A stretch of 64,000 nt of DNA from DASWJZ01 sp963805325. Its GTDB lineage: Bacteria > Pseudomonadota > Alphaproteobacteria > Rhizobiales > Afifellaceae. How positions within the stretch are numbered: the first letter of the stretch is position 1; every line of letters begins with the position of its first letter. Both the position numbers and the translations under genes were made by a program. The DNA is taken from the NCBI GenBank assembly GCA_963805325.1, contig CAWDTS010000008.1:81798-145797 (forward strand). Direction: 5' to 3'. This document shows positions 17,499-26,121 of this stretch, piece by piece. The notes under the pieces were generated by a model. The model searched no databases. It was not told the DNA's origin and saw nothing but the letters and a program-made list of their open reading frames with translations.

Positions 17499-18190
17499 CG
17501 CAGCGGCAATCCTGTTTTCGGAAGGCTGTTATCGACGAAGCGCACGATCGCCGAGGCGACCAGCGTCAGGATGAGGTAGAGCCCGCCGACCATGGAAAGC
17601 GGCACCAGATAGTCGAACGTCTGGTCGCCGATGATCTTGGCGACGTTGAGCATCTCTAGGACCGTCACCACCGAAAGCACCGGCACGTCCTTCATGATGG
17701 AGACCATGTAGTTGCCGAGCGCCGGAACGACGCGCGGAACGGCCTGCGGCAGGACGACATGGGTGAAGGTGTGCGCGCTGGAGAAATCGAGCGCCTTCGC
17801 GGCCTCGTGCTGGCCCCTCGGCACCGCCTCGATTCCCGCCCGGTAAACCTCGGCGGTATAGGCGCTGTACTGAACGCCGAGCGCCAGCGCGCCGGTCAGG
17901 AAAGCGGGAAGGATGATCCCGTAATCGGCAAGCACGTAGTAGAGGAAGAAGAGCTGCACCAGGAGCGGCGTATCGCGAAAGAACTCGGTGAGCAGATTGG
18001 CCGGATAGGAGACGATCTTGAGCGGCACGCCCTTCAGGATGGCGAAGACGAGGCCGAGCACGAGCGCGATGAAGAATCCGACGATCGACGCCTCGATCGT
18101 GACGACGAGGCCGACGAGCAGCATCGGCAGGATCGACAAGGCGAAGGCCAGTTCGCCGTGCGCGGTGTCCCAATGAAAGCCGAAGAGCAT
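17495..18190 (-). CDS. ehuD: Ectoine/hydroxyectoine ABC transporter permease EhuD
   Basis: A 231-residue inner-membrane permease of the HisMQ/GltJK type with about five membrane segments. The ATPase-contact EAA loop is seen as HEAAKALDFSSAHTFTHVVLPQAVPRVVPALGN (quoted across adjacent pieces: EAAKALDF, LPQAVPRVVPALGN). It pairs with EhuC to form the channel for ectoines delivered by EhuB. The start ATG at 18190 follows the repaired ehuC stop by 4 bp, and the stop overlaps the ehuA start. Substrate assignment comes from the neighbouring EhuB and Eut/Doe enzymes. Confidence 0.92.
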   Translation of the reverse strand: MLFGFHWDTAHGELAFALSILPMLLVGLVVTIEASIVGFFIALVLGLVFAILKGVPLKIVSYPANLLTEFFRDTPLLVQLFFLYYVLADYGIILPAFLTGALALGVQYSAYTAEVYRAGIEAVPRGQHEAAKALDFSSAHTFTHVVLPQAVPRVVPALGNYMVSIMKDVPVLSVVTVLEMLNVAKIIGDQTFDYLVPLSMVGGLYLILTLVASAIVRFVDNSLPKTGLPLR

Positions 18191-18194
18191 GGCG

Positions 18195-18888
18195 TCAGAT
18201 CCTCACGCCGCGCCATCTGCCGACCGAGCGCTCCAGCAGACGCATCATGCCCGTCAGCACCAGCGCCATGCCGAAATACATCAGGAGGATGATGGAATAG
18301 ACGGTTGTCGAGTTCCTGCGTAAAATTGCGGATCTGCTCGGCGCGGAATGCGAGATCGCCGAGACTGATCAGCGATGCCAGCGCCGTGTCCTTGAGGTTC
18401 TGGACCGCGAGATTTCCGAACGACGGCATCATCTCCGGAATCGCCTGCGGCAGCGCGATACGCCACAGCGCCTGGCGCGGCGTGAAGTTGAGCGCCCTCG
18501 CCGCTTCATATTGCGCTGGCCGCACCGCCTGGATGGCGCCGCGCACGACCTCCGCACCGTAGGCGCCGATATTCAGACCGAGCGCCAGAACGCCGGCGGC
18601 AACGGGCGGGAGCCTCAGATTGACGCCGATGGCATCGCCGGCGATCGGCAGCGCGAAATAGAGCCAGAAGAGCTGCACCAGCAACGAGGTGCCGCGGAAA
18701 ATCTCGATATAGACGATCGAAAAGCCCTTGATCGCCCAGTTTGGTGAGAGCTTGCCGATGCCGAAGGCGAACGCGCAGAGCGCGCCGAGGATAGTCGAAA
18801 AGACCGTCAGCTCGATGGTGACCCAAGCGCCCTGCATGAGGGGCCGAAGGTATTCAACCCAATGCACCGGTGAAGCACCCCCTTCCAC
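18195..18888 (-). CDS. ehuC: Ectoine/hydroxyectoine ABC transporter permease EhuC, interrupted near its 3' end
   Basis: The partner permease, 230 residues after repair, with about five membrane segments and the EAA loop EAARALNFTPRQALWRIALPQ (quoted up to 20 residues: EAARALNFTPRQALWRIALP). The frame runs normally to NFTQEL and then shifts; removing one base at about 18309 gives TTVYSIILLMYFGMALVLTG, a proper last membrane segment, and a stop at 18195 just before ehuD. Without the repair the last segment is lost and the frame runs into ehuD. A 62-bp gap with a perfect hairpin separates it from ehuB. Confidence 0.87.
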
Positions 18889-18902
18889 CGCACCACGGGG
18901 AC

Positions 18903-18929
18903 GATCGGGCGCCGCCTCGGCGCCCGATC
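18903..18929 (-). terminator. Hairpin between ehuB and ehuC, attenuator or mRNA stabiliser
   Basis: GATCGGGCGCC (18903-18913) and GGCGCCCGATC (18919-18929) form a perfect 11-bp stem with a 5-nt loop in the gap after the ehuB stop. Such hairpins commonly limit read-through or protect the upstream message, allowing the binding protein to be made in excess over the permeases. There is no strong U-tract, so partial termination or stabilisation is more likely than full termination. Confidence 0.6.
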
Positions 18930-18950
18930 ATGTTAGCAAGGTTCAGGCTG

Positions 18951-19826
18951 CTAGCCCGCGCACAGCTGTTCGGTGGTCTTGGCCATCGAGCCGGCGACGT
19001 CCGCGGGAGTGAAGCCGTAATCGGTCAGGATCTTCTTCCACGCTTCGGTCTTCTTGAACTTCACCAGCTCTGCGTTGAAGGCATCGCGAAGGTCCGCCGA
19101 GTCGCTGTTGAAGTTGAATCCGCCCCAGCTGCGGACTTCCTTGCCGTCGACGACCGGGTCGACGAAGTCCGTAGCGAGCTCAACCTTGTCGCTCTTGCCC
19201 GCAAGCTCGCTCGCCGTCAGGCCGGTCGCCGCATAGGCATCGGCACGCCCGGTCGATACGGTCGAGATGGCGTCGGCGTTGGCGGCGATGGTGACGATAT
19301 TGGCTTCCGGCACGCCCAGCGACTGCATCATGTTGAGCTGATCGGCGCCGGCCATGATGGCGACCTTCATGCCTGGCTTGGCGAAGTCGGCATACGTGTG
19401 GATGCCCTTCGGGTCGCCGGCCGCGACGAGCAGCCCCTCGCCGTATGACGAGTTCGGCTCGGAGTAGACGACCTTCTGACAGCGCTCGGGCCGGATGGCC
19501 ATCTCCGCGGCGGTCATGTCGAAGCGGTTCGCCTGCAGGCCAGGGATCAGCGAGCTGAAGTTGGTGACCACCCACTGGATATTGTCGGGCTCGATGCCGA
19601 GCGCCTTCACGACTTCTCTCGCGACGTCGGGGCCTGCGCCTTTTGCATCGCCGTTCGGATCGACATAGCCGTAAGGAATTTCGTTGGCGACCGCGATGCG
19701 GATATAGCCGCGATCCTGCACTTCCTTGAGAGTGACAGCGTTCGCTGCAGTCGCTCCGATCGCAGCCACTGTCACGGCGGCGAAAGCCGTCGCAATGTAC
19801 CAGGAGCGTTTAGAAGCTGTTCCCAT
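18951..19826 (-). CDS. ehuB: Ectoine/hydroxyectoine-binding periplasmic protein EhuB
   Basis: A 291-residue class-F type solute-binding protein with a Sec signal peptide (WYIATAFAAVTVAAIGATAANA) preceding TLKEVQDRGYIRIAVANEIPYGYVDPNG. The aromatic-rich start (EIPYGY), the FDMTAAEMAIRPERC block and the VRSWGGFNF region are typical of EhuB, which binds ectoine and hydroxyectoine through a cage of aromatic side chains. The ATG at 19826 has a good ribosome-binding site (AAGGA) about 9 bases upstream and gives a proper leader. It is the first gene of the leftward ehu operon, divergent from eutB. Confidence 0.93.
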   Translation of the reverse strand: MGTASKRSWYIATAFAAVTVAAIGATAANAVTLKEVQDRGYIRIAVANEIPYGYVDPNGDAKGAGPDVAREVVKALGIEPDNIQWVVTNFSSLIPGLQANRFDMTAAEMAIRPERCQKVVYSEPNSSYGEGLLVAAGDPKGIHTYADFAKPGMKVAIMAGADQLNMMQSLGVPEANIVTIAANADAISTVSTGRADAYAATGLTASELAGKSDKVELATDFVDPVVDGKEVRSWGGFNFNSDSADLRDAFNAELVKFKKTEAWKKILTDYGFTPADVAGSMAKTTEQLCAG

Positions 19827-20184
19827 TTTTCGTGTCCTTCCGGATGTCGTTGCGGATCCTGTCGGGGCCGATTTCCGGCCAAGGTTCGAGGGCATCGGCT
19901 GAGCGCGGCGGCGCACTCGCGGACTGAAAATGAAGGATGGTTTGGATGGCCTCGCACTTTTAAGCAGGTCATCAAGCGTTGCGGAGACCGACATCGAAGT
20001 CGAGGGAGAATATGACTGTTTTTGATCGCCCCGGCAGGAGGATCGGCTATTCGCTCGCGGCAGATTGGAGAGATCGACTTTGTCGGCGAATGGATAGTGT
20101 CGTGACGACGACTGGGAAGGTACTGCACATTTTTCCGGCAGCGCAAAGGACGCGTTGCCACCGGATGGGGCGGCTGGCGCGCTC
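19827..20184. promoter_or_regulatory. Divergent promoter region between ehuB and eutB
   Basis: About 358 bp without a supportable gene, separating the leftward transport operon from the rightward eut operon. It must hold both promoters. I see one short palindrome (GTCGT-G-ACGAC, 20099-20109) and AT-richer patches near 19925 and 20020, but no element I can tie to a known regulator. The missing enuR gene, usually encoded at or near this position in related clusters, is not present here in any frame. Confidence 0.5.
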
Positions 20185-21163
20185 ATGATTCCCTTCGCGA
20201 AAATTCTTGCAGGCGCGTAACCGAATCGCGAACCGCGTCTTGCGCACTCCGATGCGCGAAGCGGTCGGCTTGAGCCGCCGGCTCGGGTCGACCGTGCTGA
20301 TCAAGTGCGAGCATCAGCAGATCACCGGCAGCTTCAAGCTCCGCGGCGCGACCAACGCCATCCTATCGCTTCCCGATGCGGCAAGAGACGCCGGAGTCGT
20401 CGCCGCCTCAACCGGGAACCACGGACGCGCCGTCGCGCATGCGAGCCGCGCCGCCGGCATCAAGGCGATCGTCTGCATGTCGACGCTCGTGCCGCAGAAC
20501 AAGCTCCGCGCCGTTGAGGCGCTCGGCGCCGAGATCCGCATCGCCGGAAAGAGCCAGGACGACGCGCAGCGCGAGGTTGACCGGCTGGTGCGAGAGCAGG
20601 GCATGACCGACATCTCTCCGTTCGACGACGACGCGGTCATCGCGGGACAGGGAACGCTTGGGCTTGAGATCATGGAGGACGCGCCGGACCTCGACGCGAT
20701 TCTCGTGCCGCTGTCCGGCGGCGGACTCATCTCGGGCGTTGCGCTGGCGGTGAAGACGCTCAACCCGAAAACCCGCGTCATCGGCATCACCATGGAGCGC
20801 GGTGCCGCGATGGTTGCGAGCCTCGCGGCGGGCCACCCCGTCGACGTGGAGGAGGAAGAGAGCCTGGCGGACTCGCTTGGCGGCGGCATCGGCCTCCAGA
20901 ACCGGCACACCTTCGAGATGGTCCGCAATCTGGTCGACGAGTGCGTGCTCGTCAGCGAAGAGGAGATCGCGGCGGGCATTCGTCTTGCCTACGAAGAGGA
21001 AGGCGAAGTCATCGAGGGAGGCGCCGCCGTCGGCATCGCGGCGCTCCTCGCCGGCAAGGTGAAGTTGCACGGCACGACGGCGCTCGTGCTCTCCGGCAAG
21101 AACATCGCACCGGAACTGCATCGCAGCATCGTCTGCGCCGATGCCGCGCACAGGGACGGCTAG
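20185..21163 (+). CDS. eutB: Hydroxyectoine utilization dehydratase EutB (start region apparently frameshifted)
   Basis: A fold-type II PLP enzyme of the threonine-dehydratase family; EutB acts with EutC to convert hydroxyectoine to ectoine. Lys in GSFKLRGATNAI holds PLP, ASTGNHGRAVA and the Gly loop LSGGGLISG bind it. The long frame can only start at a TTG (20207), giving 318 residues and lacking the first helix. An ATG at 20185 reads MIPFAKIL and joins the main frame at QARNRI if one base near 20207 is extra, giving 325 residues like its homologues. I favour that ATG. It is the first gene of the rightward operon; eutC follows after 5 bp. Confidence 0.88.
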
Positions 21164-21168
21164 GCGCC

Positions 21169-22158
21169 ATGCCGGAGATGACGATCCTGACGGAAGCTGA
21201 CCTTCGGCAACTTGTGCCGCTCGATGCCGATGCCGTCGCGGTCGTCGAGAACGCGTTCCGCGCGCTCGCTACCGAAGCCGTCGTCATGCCGCCGATCCTT
21301 CGGCTCGACATCAAGGACGCCAACGGCGAGGTCGACGTGAAGACGGCCTATGTGCCGGGGCTCGACGGATTCGCGATCAAGATCAGCCCGGGCTTCTTCG
21401 ACAATCCGAAGCTCGGACTGCCGAGCGTCAACGGGCTGATGATCTATCTCAGCGCCAGGACCGGGCTGGTGGAGGCGTTGCTTCTCGACAACGGTTACCT
21501 GACCGACGTGCGCACGGCCGCTGCCGGCGCGGTAGCCGCAAAGCATCTCGCGCGCGAGGACGCCGCAATCGCCGCGATCCTTGGCGGAGGCGTGCAGGCG
21601 CGCCTGCAACTTGAAGCGCTGGCGCTGGTGCGCCCGATCCGCGAGGCGCGCATCTGGGCCCGCCGCCCGGACGCGGCTGAGAAGCTTGCCTCTGAAATCA
21701 GGGAGGCTCTTGCGATGGAGGTTTCAGTCGCAAGTGAACCCATGGAAGCCGTGCGCGGAGCCGACGTGATCGTCACCACGACGCCGGCAACGGCGCCCAT
21801 CCTCAAGGCGGAATGGCTGTCTGCCGGCCAGCACGTGACCGCCATGGGCTCCGACGCGGAGCACAAGAACGAGATCGATCCGGCGGCGATCGCGCGCGCC
21901 GTCTATGTCGCCGACAGCCTCGCGCAGACCCGCCGGCTCGGCGAATTGCACCACGCATTGGTGGCCGGCGCGGTGTCCCCGGAATCCGTATTTGCCGAGA
22001 TCGGCCAGGTCATCGCCGGCGCCGCTCCGGGGCGACGTTCCCCGGAAGACCTGACGATCTGCGACCTGACCGGCACCGGCGTTCAGGACACCGCGATCGC
22101 GACGCTCGCCGTCGCGCGCGCCAAGGCGGCGAAAGCCGGAACCTCGCTCCACACATGA
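21169..22158 (+). CDS. eutC: Ectoine utilization protein EutC (ornithine cyclodeaminase family)
   Basis: A 329-residue member of the ornithine cyclodeaminase/mu-crystallin family with an NAD-binding Rossmann domain (AAILGGGVQARLQLEAL, then ADVIVTTTPATAPILKAEWL). In ectoine-catabolic operons this protein is EutC and works with EutB in turning hydroxyectoine into ectoine. The frame is open upstream inside eutB, but the ATG at 21169 gives the canonical N-terminus MTILTEADLRQLV a few residues later and sits 5 bp after the eutB stop. doeA follows after 7 bp. Confidence 0.93.
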   Translation: MPEMTILTEADLRQLVPLDADAVAVVENAFRALATEAVVMPPILRLDIKDANGEVDVKTAYVPGLDGFAIKISPGFFDNPKLGLPSVNGLMIYLSARTGLVEALLLDNGYLTDVRTAAAGAVAAKHLAREDAAIAAILGGGVQARLQLEALALVRPIREARIWARRPDAAEKLASEIREALAMEVSVASEPMEAVRGADVIVTTTPATAPILKAEWLSAGQHVTAMGSDAEHKNEIDPAAIARAVYVADSLAQTRRLGELHHALVAGAVSPESVFAEIGQVIAGAAPGRRSPEDLTICDLTGTGVQDTAIATLAVARAKAAKAGTSLHT

Positions 22159-22165
22159 GGATCAG

Positions 22166-23347
22166 ATGCCCAACGTTGCCCTGAATTTCAGCCGAGAGGA
22201 ATACGACGCCCGCGTTGCGAAGACGCGCGCGGCGATGGCGGACCGCGGCATCGACACGCTCATCGTCTCCGACCCGTCGAACATGGCGTGGCTGACCGGC
22301 TATGACGGCTGGTCGTTCTACGTCCACCAGGCCGTCGTCGTGCCGCCCGACGGCGAGCCGATCTGGTTCGGCCGCAGCCAGGATGCGCAGGGAGCGCTGC
22401 GCACCTGCTGGATCGGCGAGGATCGGATCGTCGGCTACCCCGACATCTATGTGCAGTCGACCGAGCGGCACCCGATGCAGGTGCTGGCCGCGACGCTGAG
22501 CGATCGCGGTTCGGGCACCGGCACGATCGGCGTCGAGATGGACAATTACTGGTTCTCCGCCGCCGCCTTCGCCACGCTGCAGCGGGATTTGCCCAACGCG
22601 CGGTTCAAGGACGCGACAGGCCTCGTCAATTGGCAGCGCGCGGTGAAGAGCGCGCAGGAGCTCGCCTACATGCGCATTGCCGGGCAGATCGTCTCCGCCA
22701 TGCACCGGCGCATCGCCGAGATCGTCGAGCCGGGCATGCGCAAATGCGATCTCGTCGCCGAGATCACCAGTACCGGCATTCGCGGAACGAAAGACCATGG
22801 CGGCGACTATCCAGCCATCGTGCCGCTCGTGCCGTCGGGGTCGGATGCCGCCGCGCCGCACCTCACCTGGGACGACAAGCCGCTGAAGCGCGGCGAGGGA
22901 ACGTTCTTCGAGATCGCCGGCTGCTACAAACGCTATCATTGCCCGCTGTCGCGCACCGTCTTCCTCGGCCGGCCGACGCAGACGTTTCTCGATGCCGAGA
23001 AGGCGGTGCTGGAGGGGATGGAGGCCGGGCTCGCAGCGGCGCGGCCGGGCAATGCCTGCGAAGACATCGCCAACGCCTTCTTCGCGGTGCTCAAGCGCTA
23101 CGGCATCGTCAAGGACAACCGCACCGGTTATCCGATCGGGCTTTCCTATCCGCCCGACTGGGGCGAGCGGACGATGAGCCTTCGCCCCGGCGACCGCACC
23201 GAATTGAAGCGCGGTATGACGTTCCACTTCATGACCGGATTGTGGATGCAGGACTGGGGCATGGAGATCACCGAGTCGATCGCCATCACCGACGGCGCGC
23301 CGGAGCTCCTGGCCGACGTTCCCCGCCGGCTTCTCGTCAAGGAATAG
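22166..23347 (+). CDS. doeA: Ectoine hydrolase DoeA (EutD)
   Basis: A 393-residue pita-bread-fold protein of the M24/creatinase family that opens the ectoine ring to N-acetyl-2,4-diaminobutyrate. The segment DPSNMAWLTGYDGWSFYVHQ is diagnostic for DoeA/EutD, followed by IWFGRSQDAQGALRTCW and YVQSTERHP. The C-terminal catalytic half carries GDYPAIVPLVPSG, KRYHCPLSRTVFLG and a terminal MEITESIAITDG. Family members of this group often lack the full metal-ligand set of true M24 peptidases. It lies between eutC and doeB, spaced 7 and 10 bp. Confidence 0.95.
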   Translation: MPNVALNFSREEYDARVAKTRAAMADRGIDTLIVSDPSNMAWLTGYDGWSFYVHQAVVVPPDGEPIWFGRSQDAQGALRTCWIGEDRIVGYPDIYVQSTERHPMQVLAATLSDRGSGTGTIGVEMDNYWFSAAAFATLQRDLPNARFKDATGLVNWQRAVKSAQELAYMRIAGQIVSAMHRRIAEIVEPGMRKCDLVAEITSTGIRGTKDHGGDYPAIVPLVPSGSDAAAPHLTWDDKPLKRGEGTFFEIAGCYKRYHCPLSRTVFLGRPTQTFLDAEKAVLEGMEAGLAAARPGNACEDIANAFFAVLKRYGIVKDNRTGYPIGLSYPPDWGERTMSLRPGDRTELKRGMTFHFMTGLWMQDWGMEITESIAITDGAPELLADVPRRLLVKE

Positions 23348-23357
23348 GGACGAGGCC

Positions 23358-24371
23358 ATGGACGGCAGCGCGCTGAGGGATTCGCCGATCGTCGCCACGA
23401 TCGACTTCGACGCCGAAGGCGTGAACCACGGCTTCCTCCGGTTGCCCTACAGCCGCGACGATTCCGCCTGGGGGTCGGTGATGATCCCGATCACGGTGAT
23501 CCGCAACGGCACCGGCCCCACTGCCGTGCTGACCGGCGGAAATCACGGCGACGAGTACGAGGGGCCGCTGGCTCTGCTCGAGCTCGCCAACACCCTGACG
23601 CCGGACAAGGTCAGCGGCCGCATCATCATCGTGCCGGAGATGAATTATCCGGCGTTCCGTGCCGGCACGCGCACCTCCCCGATCGACGGCGGCAATCTCA
23701 ACCGGTCGTTTCCCGGGCGGCCCGACGGAACGGTGACGCAGAAGATCGCGGACTATTTCGAGCGCGTGCTCCTGCCGCTCGCGGACTGCGTGCTCGACTT
23801 TCATTCCGGCGGCCGCACGCTCGATTTTCTTCCCTTCGCCGCCGCGCACATTCTGCCGGACAAGATGCTGGAGGATCGCTGCTTTGCGGCGGTGAAGGCA
23901 TTCGGCGCGCCCTATTCGATGCGCATGCTCGAAATCGATGCGGTCGGCATGTACGACACCGCCGCCGAGACGCTCGGCCGCGTCTTCGTCACCACTGAGC
24001 TTGGCGGCGGCGGCACCAGCACGCCGCGCACCATGGACATCGCACGGCGAGGCCTGAACAATTTTCTGAAGCATTGCGGCGTGCTCGCCGGCGAGGTGAC
24101 GCCGAGCGCCACCACCTGGCTCGACATGCCTTCGGGCGATTGCTTCGTCTTCTCCGAGCACGACGGCGTGATGGAGATTCTGATCGAGCTCGGCGGCGAG
24201 GTGAAGCGCGGCCAGCCGGTGTCGCGCGTCTACCCGGTCGGCAAGACCGGCATTCGCCCCAACGAGTACGTCGCCAAGATGGATGGACTGCTGGTCGCCC
24301 GGCATTTCCCCGGGCTGGTCAAGGCCGGCGATTGCGTCGCCGTCATCGCCGTCGTGGTCGAAGCGCCCTGA
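23358..24371 (+). CDS. doeB: N-alpha-acetyl-L-2,4-diaminobutyrate deacetylase DoeB (EutE)
   Basis: A 337-residue zinc deacetylase of the succinylglutamate desuccinylase/aspartoacylase family. Zinc ligands are visible in TGGNHGDEYEGP (His, Glu) and VLDFHSGG (His). It removes the acetyl group from the DoeA product to give L-2,4-diaminobutyrate for the aminotransferase at 13062. The start ATG lies 10 bp after the doeA stop. It ends the rightward operon, facing the convergent permease gene across 20 bp in which I see no terminator. Confidence 0.95.
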   Translation: MDGSALRDSPIVATIDFDAEGVNHGFLRLPYSRDDSAWGSVMIPITVIRNGTGPTAVLTGGNHGDEYEGPLALLELANTLTPDKVSGRIIIVPEMNYPAFRAGTRTSPIDGGNLNRSFPGRPDGTVTQKIADYFERVLLPLADCVLDFHSGGRTLDFLPFAAAHILPDKMLEDRCFAAVKAFGAPYSMRMLEIDAVGMYDTAAETLGRVFVTTELGGGGTSTPRTMDIARRGLNNFLKHCGVLAGEVTPSATTWLDMPSGDCFVFSEHDGVMEILIELGGEVKRGQPVSRVYPVGKTGIRPNEYVAKMDGLLVARHFPGLVKAGDCVAVIAVVVEAP

Positions 24372-24391
24372 CGGGCGCCGCAGACAAAGCC

Positions 24392-25054
24392 TCAAGCGTT
24401 GCGCTTTTCCAGATAGGCCACGAGCCGCACCATCGGCCAGAGGATGATCAGGTAGATCGCCGCGGCAGCGATGAGCGGACTGGGGTTCGCCATCATCGCC
24501 TGCGCATCCGTCGCCTGTTTCAACAGGTCGGGCATGGCGACGAAGGAGGCCAGCGACGTGTCCTTGACGATGGAAATGCAGTTGCTGGTCTGCGGCGGCG
24601 TGGCGATGCGGATCGCCTGCGGAACGATGACCTTCACCAGCGTCACCCAGAACGGCAAGCCGAGCGTTCGCGCCGCCTCGAACTGGCCAAGCGGGATGCT
24701 GATGATCCCGGCGCGAAACACTTCCGCCGTGAACGCCGCGAGCACGATCGACAGCGCCAGCGTGGCGGAAGTGAAGGAATCGAGCCTGATCCCGACGAAG
24801 GGCAGCGCATAGTAGATGACGATGAGCACGACCAGCACCGGCAGGGCGCGGAAGACATCGATGAAGCCGGTGGCAAGCAAACGCACGGGCCTGGGCCCGT
24901 AGAGCCGGGCAATGCAGATCAGGATGCCTGCAACCGTCCCGATCGCGATCGCCACAATCGCCAGTTCGATGGTGTTGATGAGGCCGCGCCCGAGCATGGG
25001 CAGGGCCCGCAACATGACGTGGCCGTTCAGGAAAGTGTCTATCAGATCCTGCAC
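24392..25054 (-). CDS. Amino-acid-type ABC transporter permease (HisM/GltK family)
   Basis: A 220-residue permease with about five membrane segments and the EAA loop seen as EAARTLGLPFWVTLVKVIVP followed by QAIRIATPP. The GTG start at 25054 is chosen for its ribosome-binding GGGAG and canonical N-terminus; a longer upstream frame is less likely. It follows the binding-protein gene on the same strand, separated by a strong hairpin. No ATPase gene is present in this unit, so it probably forms a homodimeric channel that borrows an ATPase such as EhuA. Substrate unknown; a polar amino acid or small zwitterion is typical for the family. Confidence 0.87.
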   Translation of the reverse strand: MQDLIDTFLNGHVMLRALPMLGRGLINTIELAIVAIAIGTVAGILICIARLYGPRPVRLLATGFIDVFRALPVLVVLIVIYYALPFVGIRLDSFTSATLALSIVLAAFTAEVFRAGIISIPLGQFEAARTLGLPFWVTLVKVIVPQAIRIATPPQTSNCISIVKDTSLASFVAMPDLLKQATDAQAMMANPSPLIAAAAIYLIILWPMVRLVAYLEKRNA

Positions 25055-25120
25055 GACGGTCTCCCGCTGAAGCGAGCGGCGCCAGCGCCGCACCTTGCGA
25101 ACAATGCCATCTTCATTGAA

Positions 25121-25152
25121 AAGGGAGCAACGGCGGCGGCCGTTGCTCCCTT
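25121..25152 (-). terminator. Perfect 14-bp hairpin between binding-protein and permease genes
   Basis: Arms AAGGGAGCAACGGC (25121-25134) and its exact complement (25139-25152) flank a 4-nt loop. In the leftward transcript the stem is followed by UUUU, the features of an intrinsic terminator. Placed between the SBP stop (25173) and the permease start (25054), it would let most transcripts end after the binding protein and a few read on into the permease. Confidence 0.75.
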
Positions 25153-25172
25153 CTTTAAGCCCGGATCGGCGC

Positions 25173-25973
25173 TTATTGCGCCATCGGGAGATCGAGCATC
25201 ATCACCGTGGAAGTGCTCGGATCGGCATCGACGCCGAGCCATTTCTTGTAGATCGCGGCGAGCGTGCCGTCCTTCTTCATGGCCGTGATCGCATCGTTGA
25301 CGCGCTGCAGGTTGGGCGAATCCTTCTTCATCATGATGCCGTAGCGGTCGCCCGTCTTGATGCGCTCGACGACATGCATCTTCGGCATCTGAAGGAAGGC
25401 GAATTGCAGGCCGGCAATGTCGCTGACCGCGCCACCGACGCGCCCGTTCTGCGTGTCGAGCAGCAGGTCCTGCTGGGCGTTGTAGCCCTTCACCTCGGTG
25501 AACCCGTATTTTTCCATGTTCTCCTTGGCCCAGGTCTCGCCGGTCGATGTGGAGAGAACGCCGACGGGCTTACCCTTCATGTCGGCAAGGCCGTTCACGC
25601 CGGAATCGACCGCGCTGGCGAGCGCCATGTCGCTGTCGTAGTAGCCCTGGGTGAAGGACTGGCTCTGCAGCCGCTCGTTGGTGATGGTGATCGAGGAGAT
25701 CGCCATGTCGATGCGGCCGGAGCTGGTCGCCGCGAAAAGCGCCTGGAAGCCGAGGTCCTGGATATGGATGTCGGCGCCGATGCGCTTGCCGATCTCGTTG
25801 ACGAGATCGACCTCGAAGCCCTCGAAGCTTCCGTCTTCCTTCTTGTTCTCCCACGGCGGGTTCGCCGGATAAGCGCCGACCTCGAGCGTCTCGGCATAGG
25901 CGGGCAGAGCAGGCGCCAGCCCGGCGAGCGCCGACGCGGCGACAAACGCCAGTGCAACAAACTTCGCTTTCAT
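25173..25973 (-). CDS. Amino-acid-type ABC transporter substrate-binding protein
   Basis: A 266-residue periplasmic binding protein of the bacterial extracellular family 3. The signal peptide is KFVALAFVAASALAGLAPAL ending near AYA-ET; the mature part starts LEVGAYPANPPWENK and includes GFEVDLVNEIGKRIGADI and IDMAISSITITNER. The ATG at 25973 is preceded by AAGGGG. Substrate is unknown. The gene is divergent from the class V PLP enzyme gene, and the palindrome at 26041-26056 lies between the two, so it may share the catabolic regulon. Confidence 0.88.
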   Translation of the reverse strand: MKAKFVALAFVAASALAGLAPALPAYAETLEVGAYPANPPWENKKEDGSFEGFEVDLVNEIGKRIGADIHIQDLGFQALFAATSSGRIDMAISSITITNERLQSQSFTQGYYDSDMALASAVDSGVNGLADMKGKPVGVLSTSTGETWAKENMEKYGFTEVKGYNAQQDLLLDTQNGRVGGAVSDIAGLQFAFLQMPKMHVVERIKTGDRYGIMMKKDSPNLQRVNDAITAMKKDGTLAAIYKKWLGVDADPSTSTVMMLDLPMAQ

Positions 25974-26040
25974 TCCCCTTCTCCCTGTTTTCCCTCGGAT
26001 ACCGCAAGCTTTCCAGGAGCTTCCCACCGAACGGCACTTC

Positions 26041-26056
26041 ATTTCAAGCTTGAAAT
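26041..26056. promoter_or_regulatory. Perfect palindrome ATTTCAAGCTTGAAAT (regulon site 1)
   Basis: A perfect 16-bp palindrome in the divergent interval between the SBP (25973, leftward) and the class V PLP enzyme (26122, rightward). Its core TTCAAGCTTGAA recurs at 28647, 36605, 38370 and 45239, always at a promoter position of this catabolic region. Size and symmetry suit a MarR-type dimer; two MarR genes lie nearby. The binding factor is inferred. Confidence 0.7.
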
Positions 26057-26121
26057 TTCTCCGGCCGGGCGCAAGAACCGGGCTCCGTTGCAACGTGAAA
26101 ACCGATCAGGACCCTGCACCG

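Noticed and set aside
19930..20025. A 31-residue open frame in the ehuB-eutB interval
   Set aside because: No ribosome-binding site, no recognisable similarity to EutA or EnuR, and coding character is poor.
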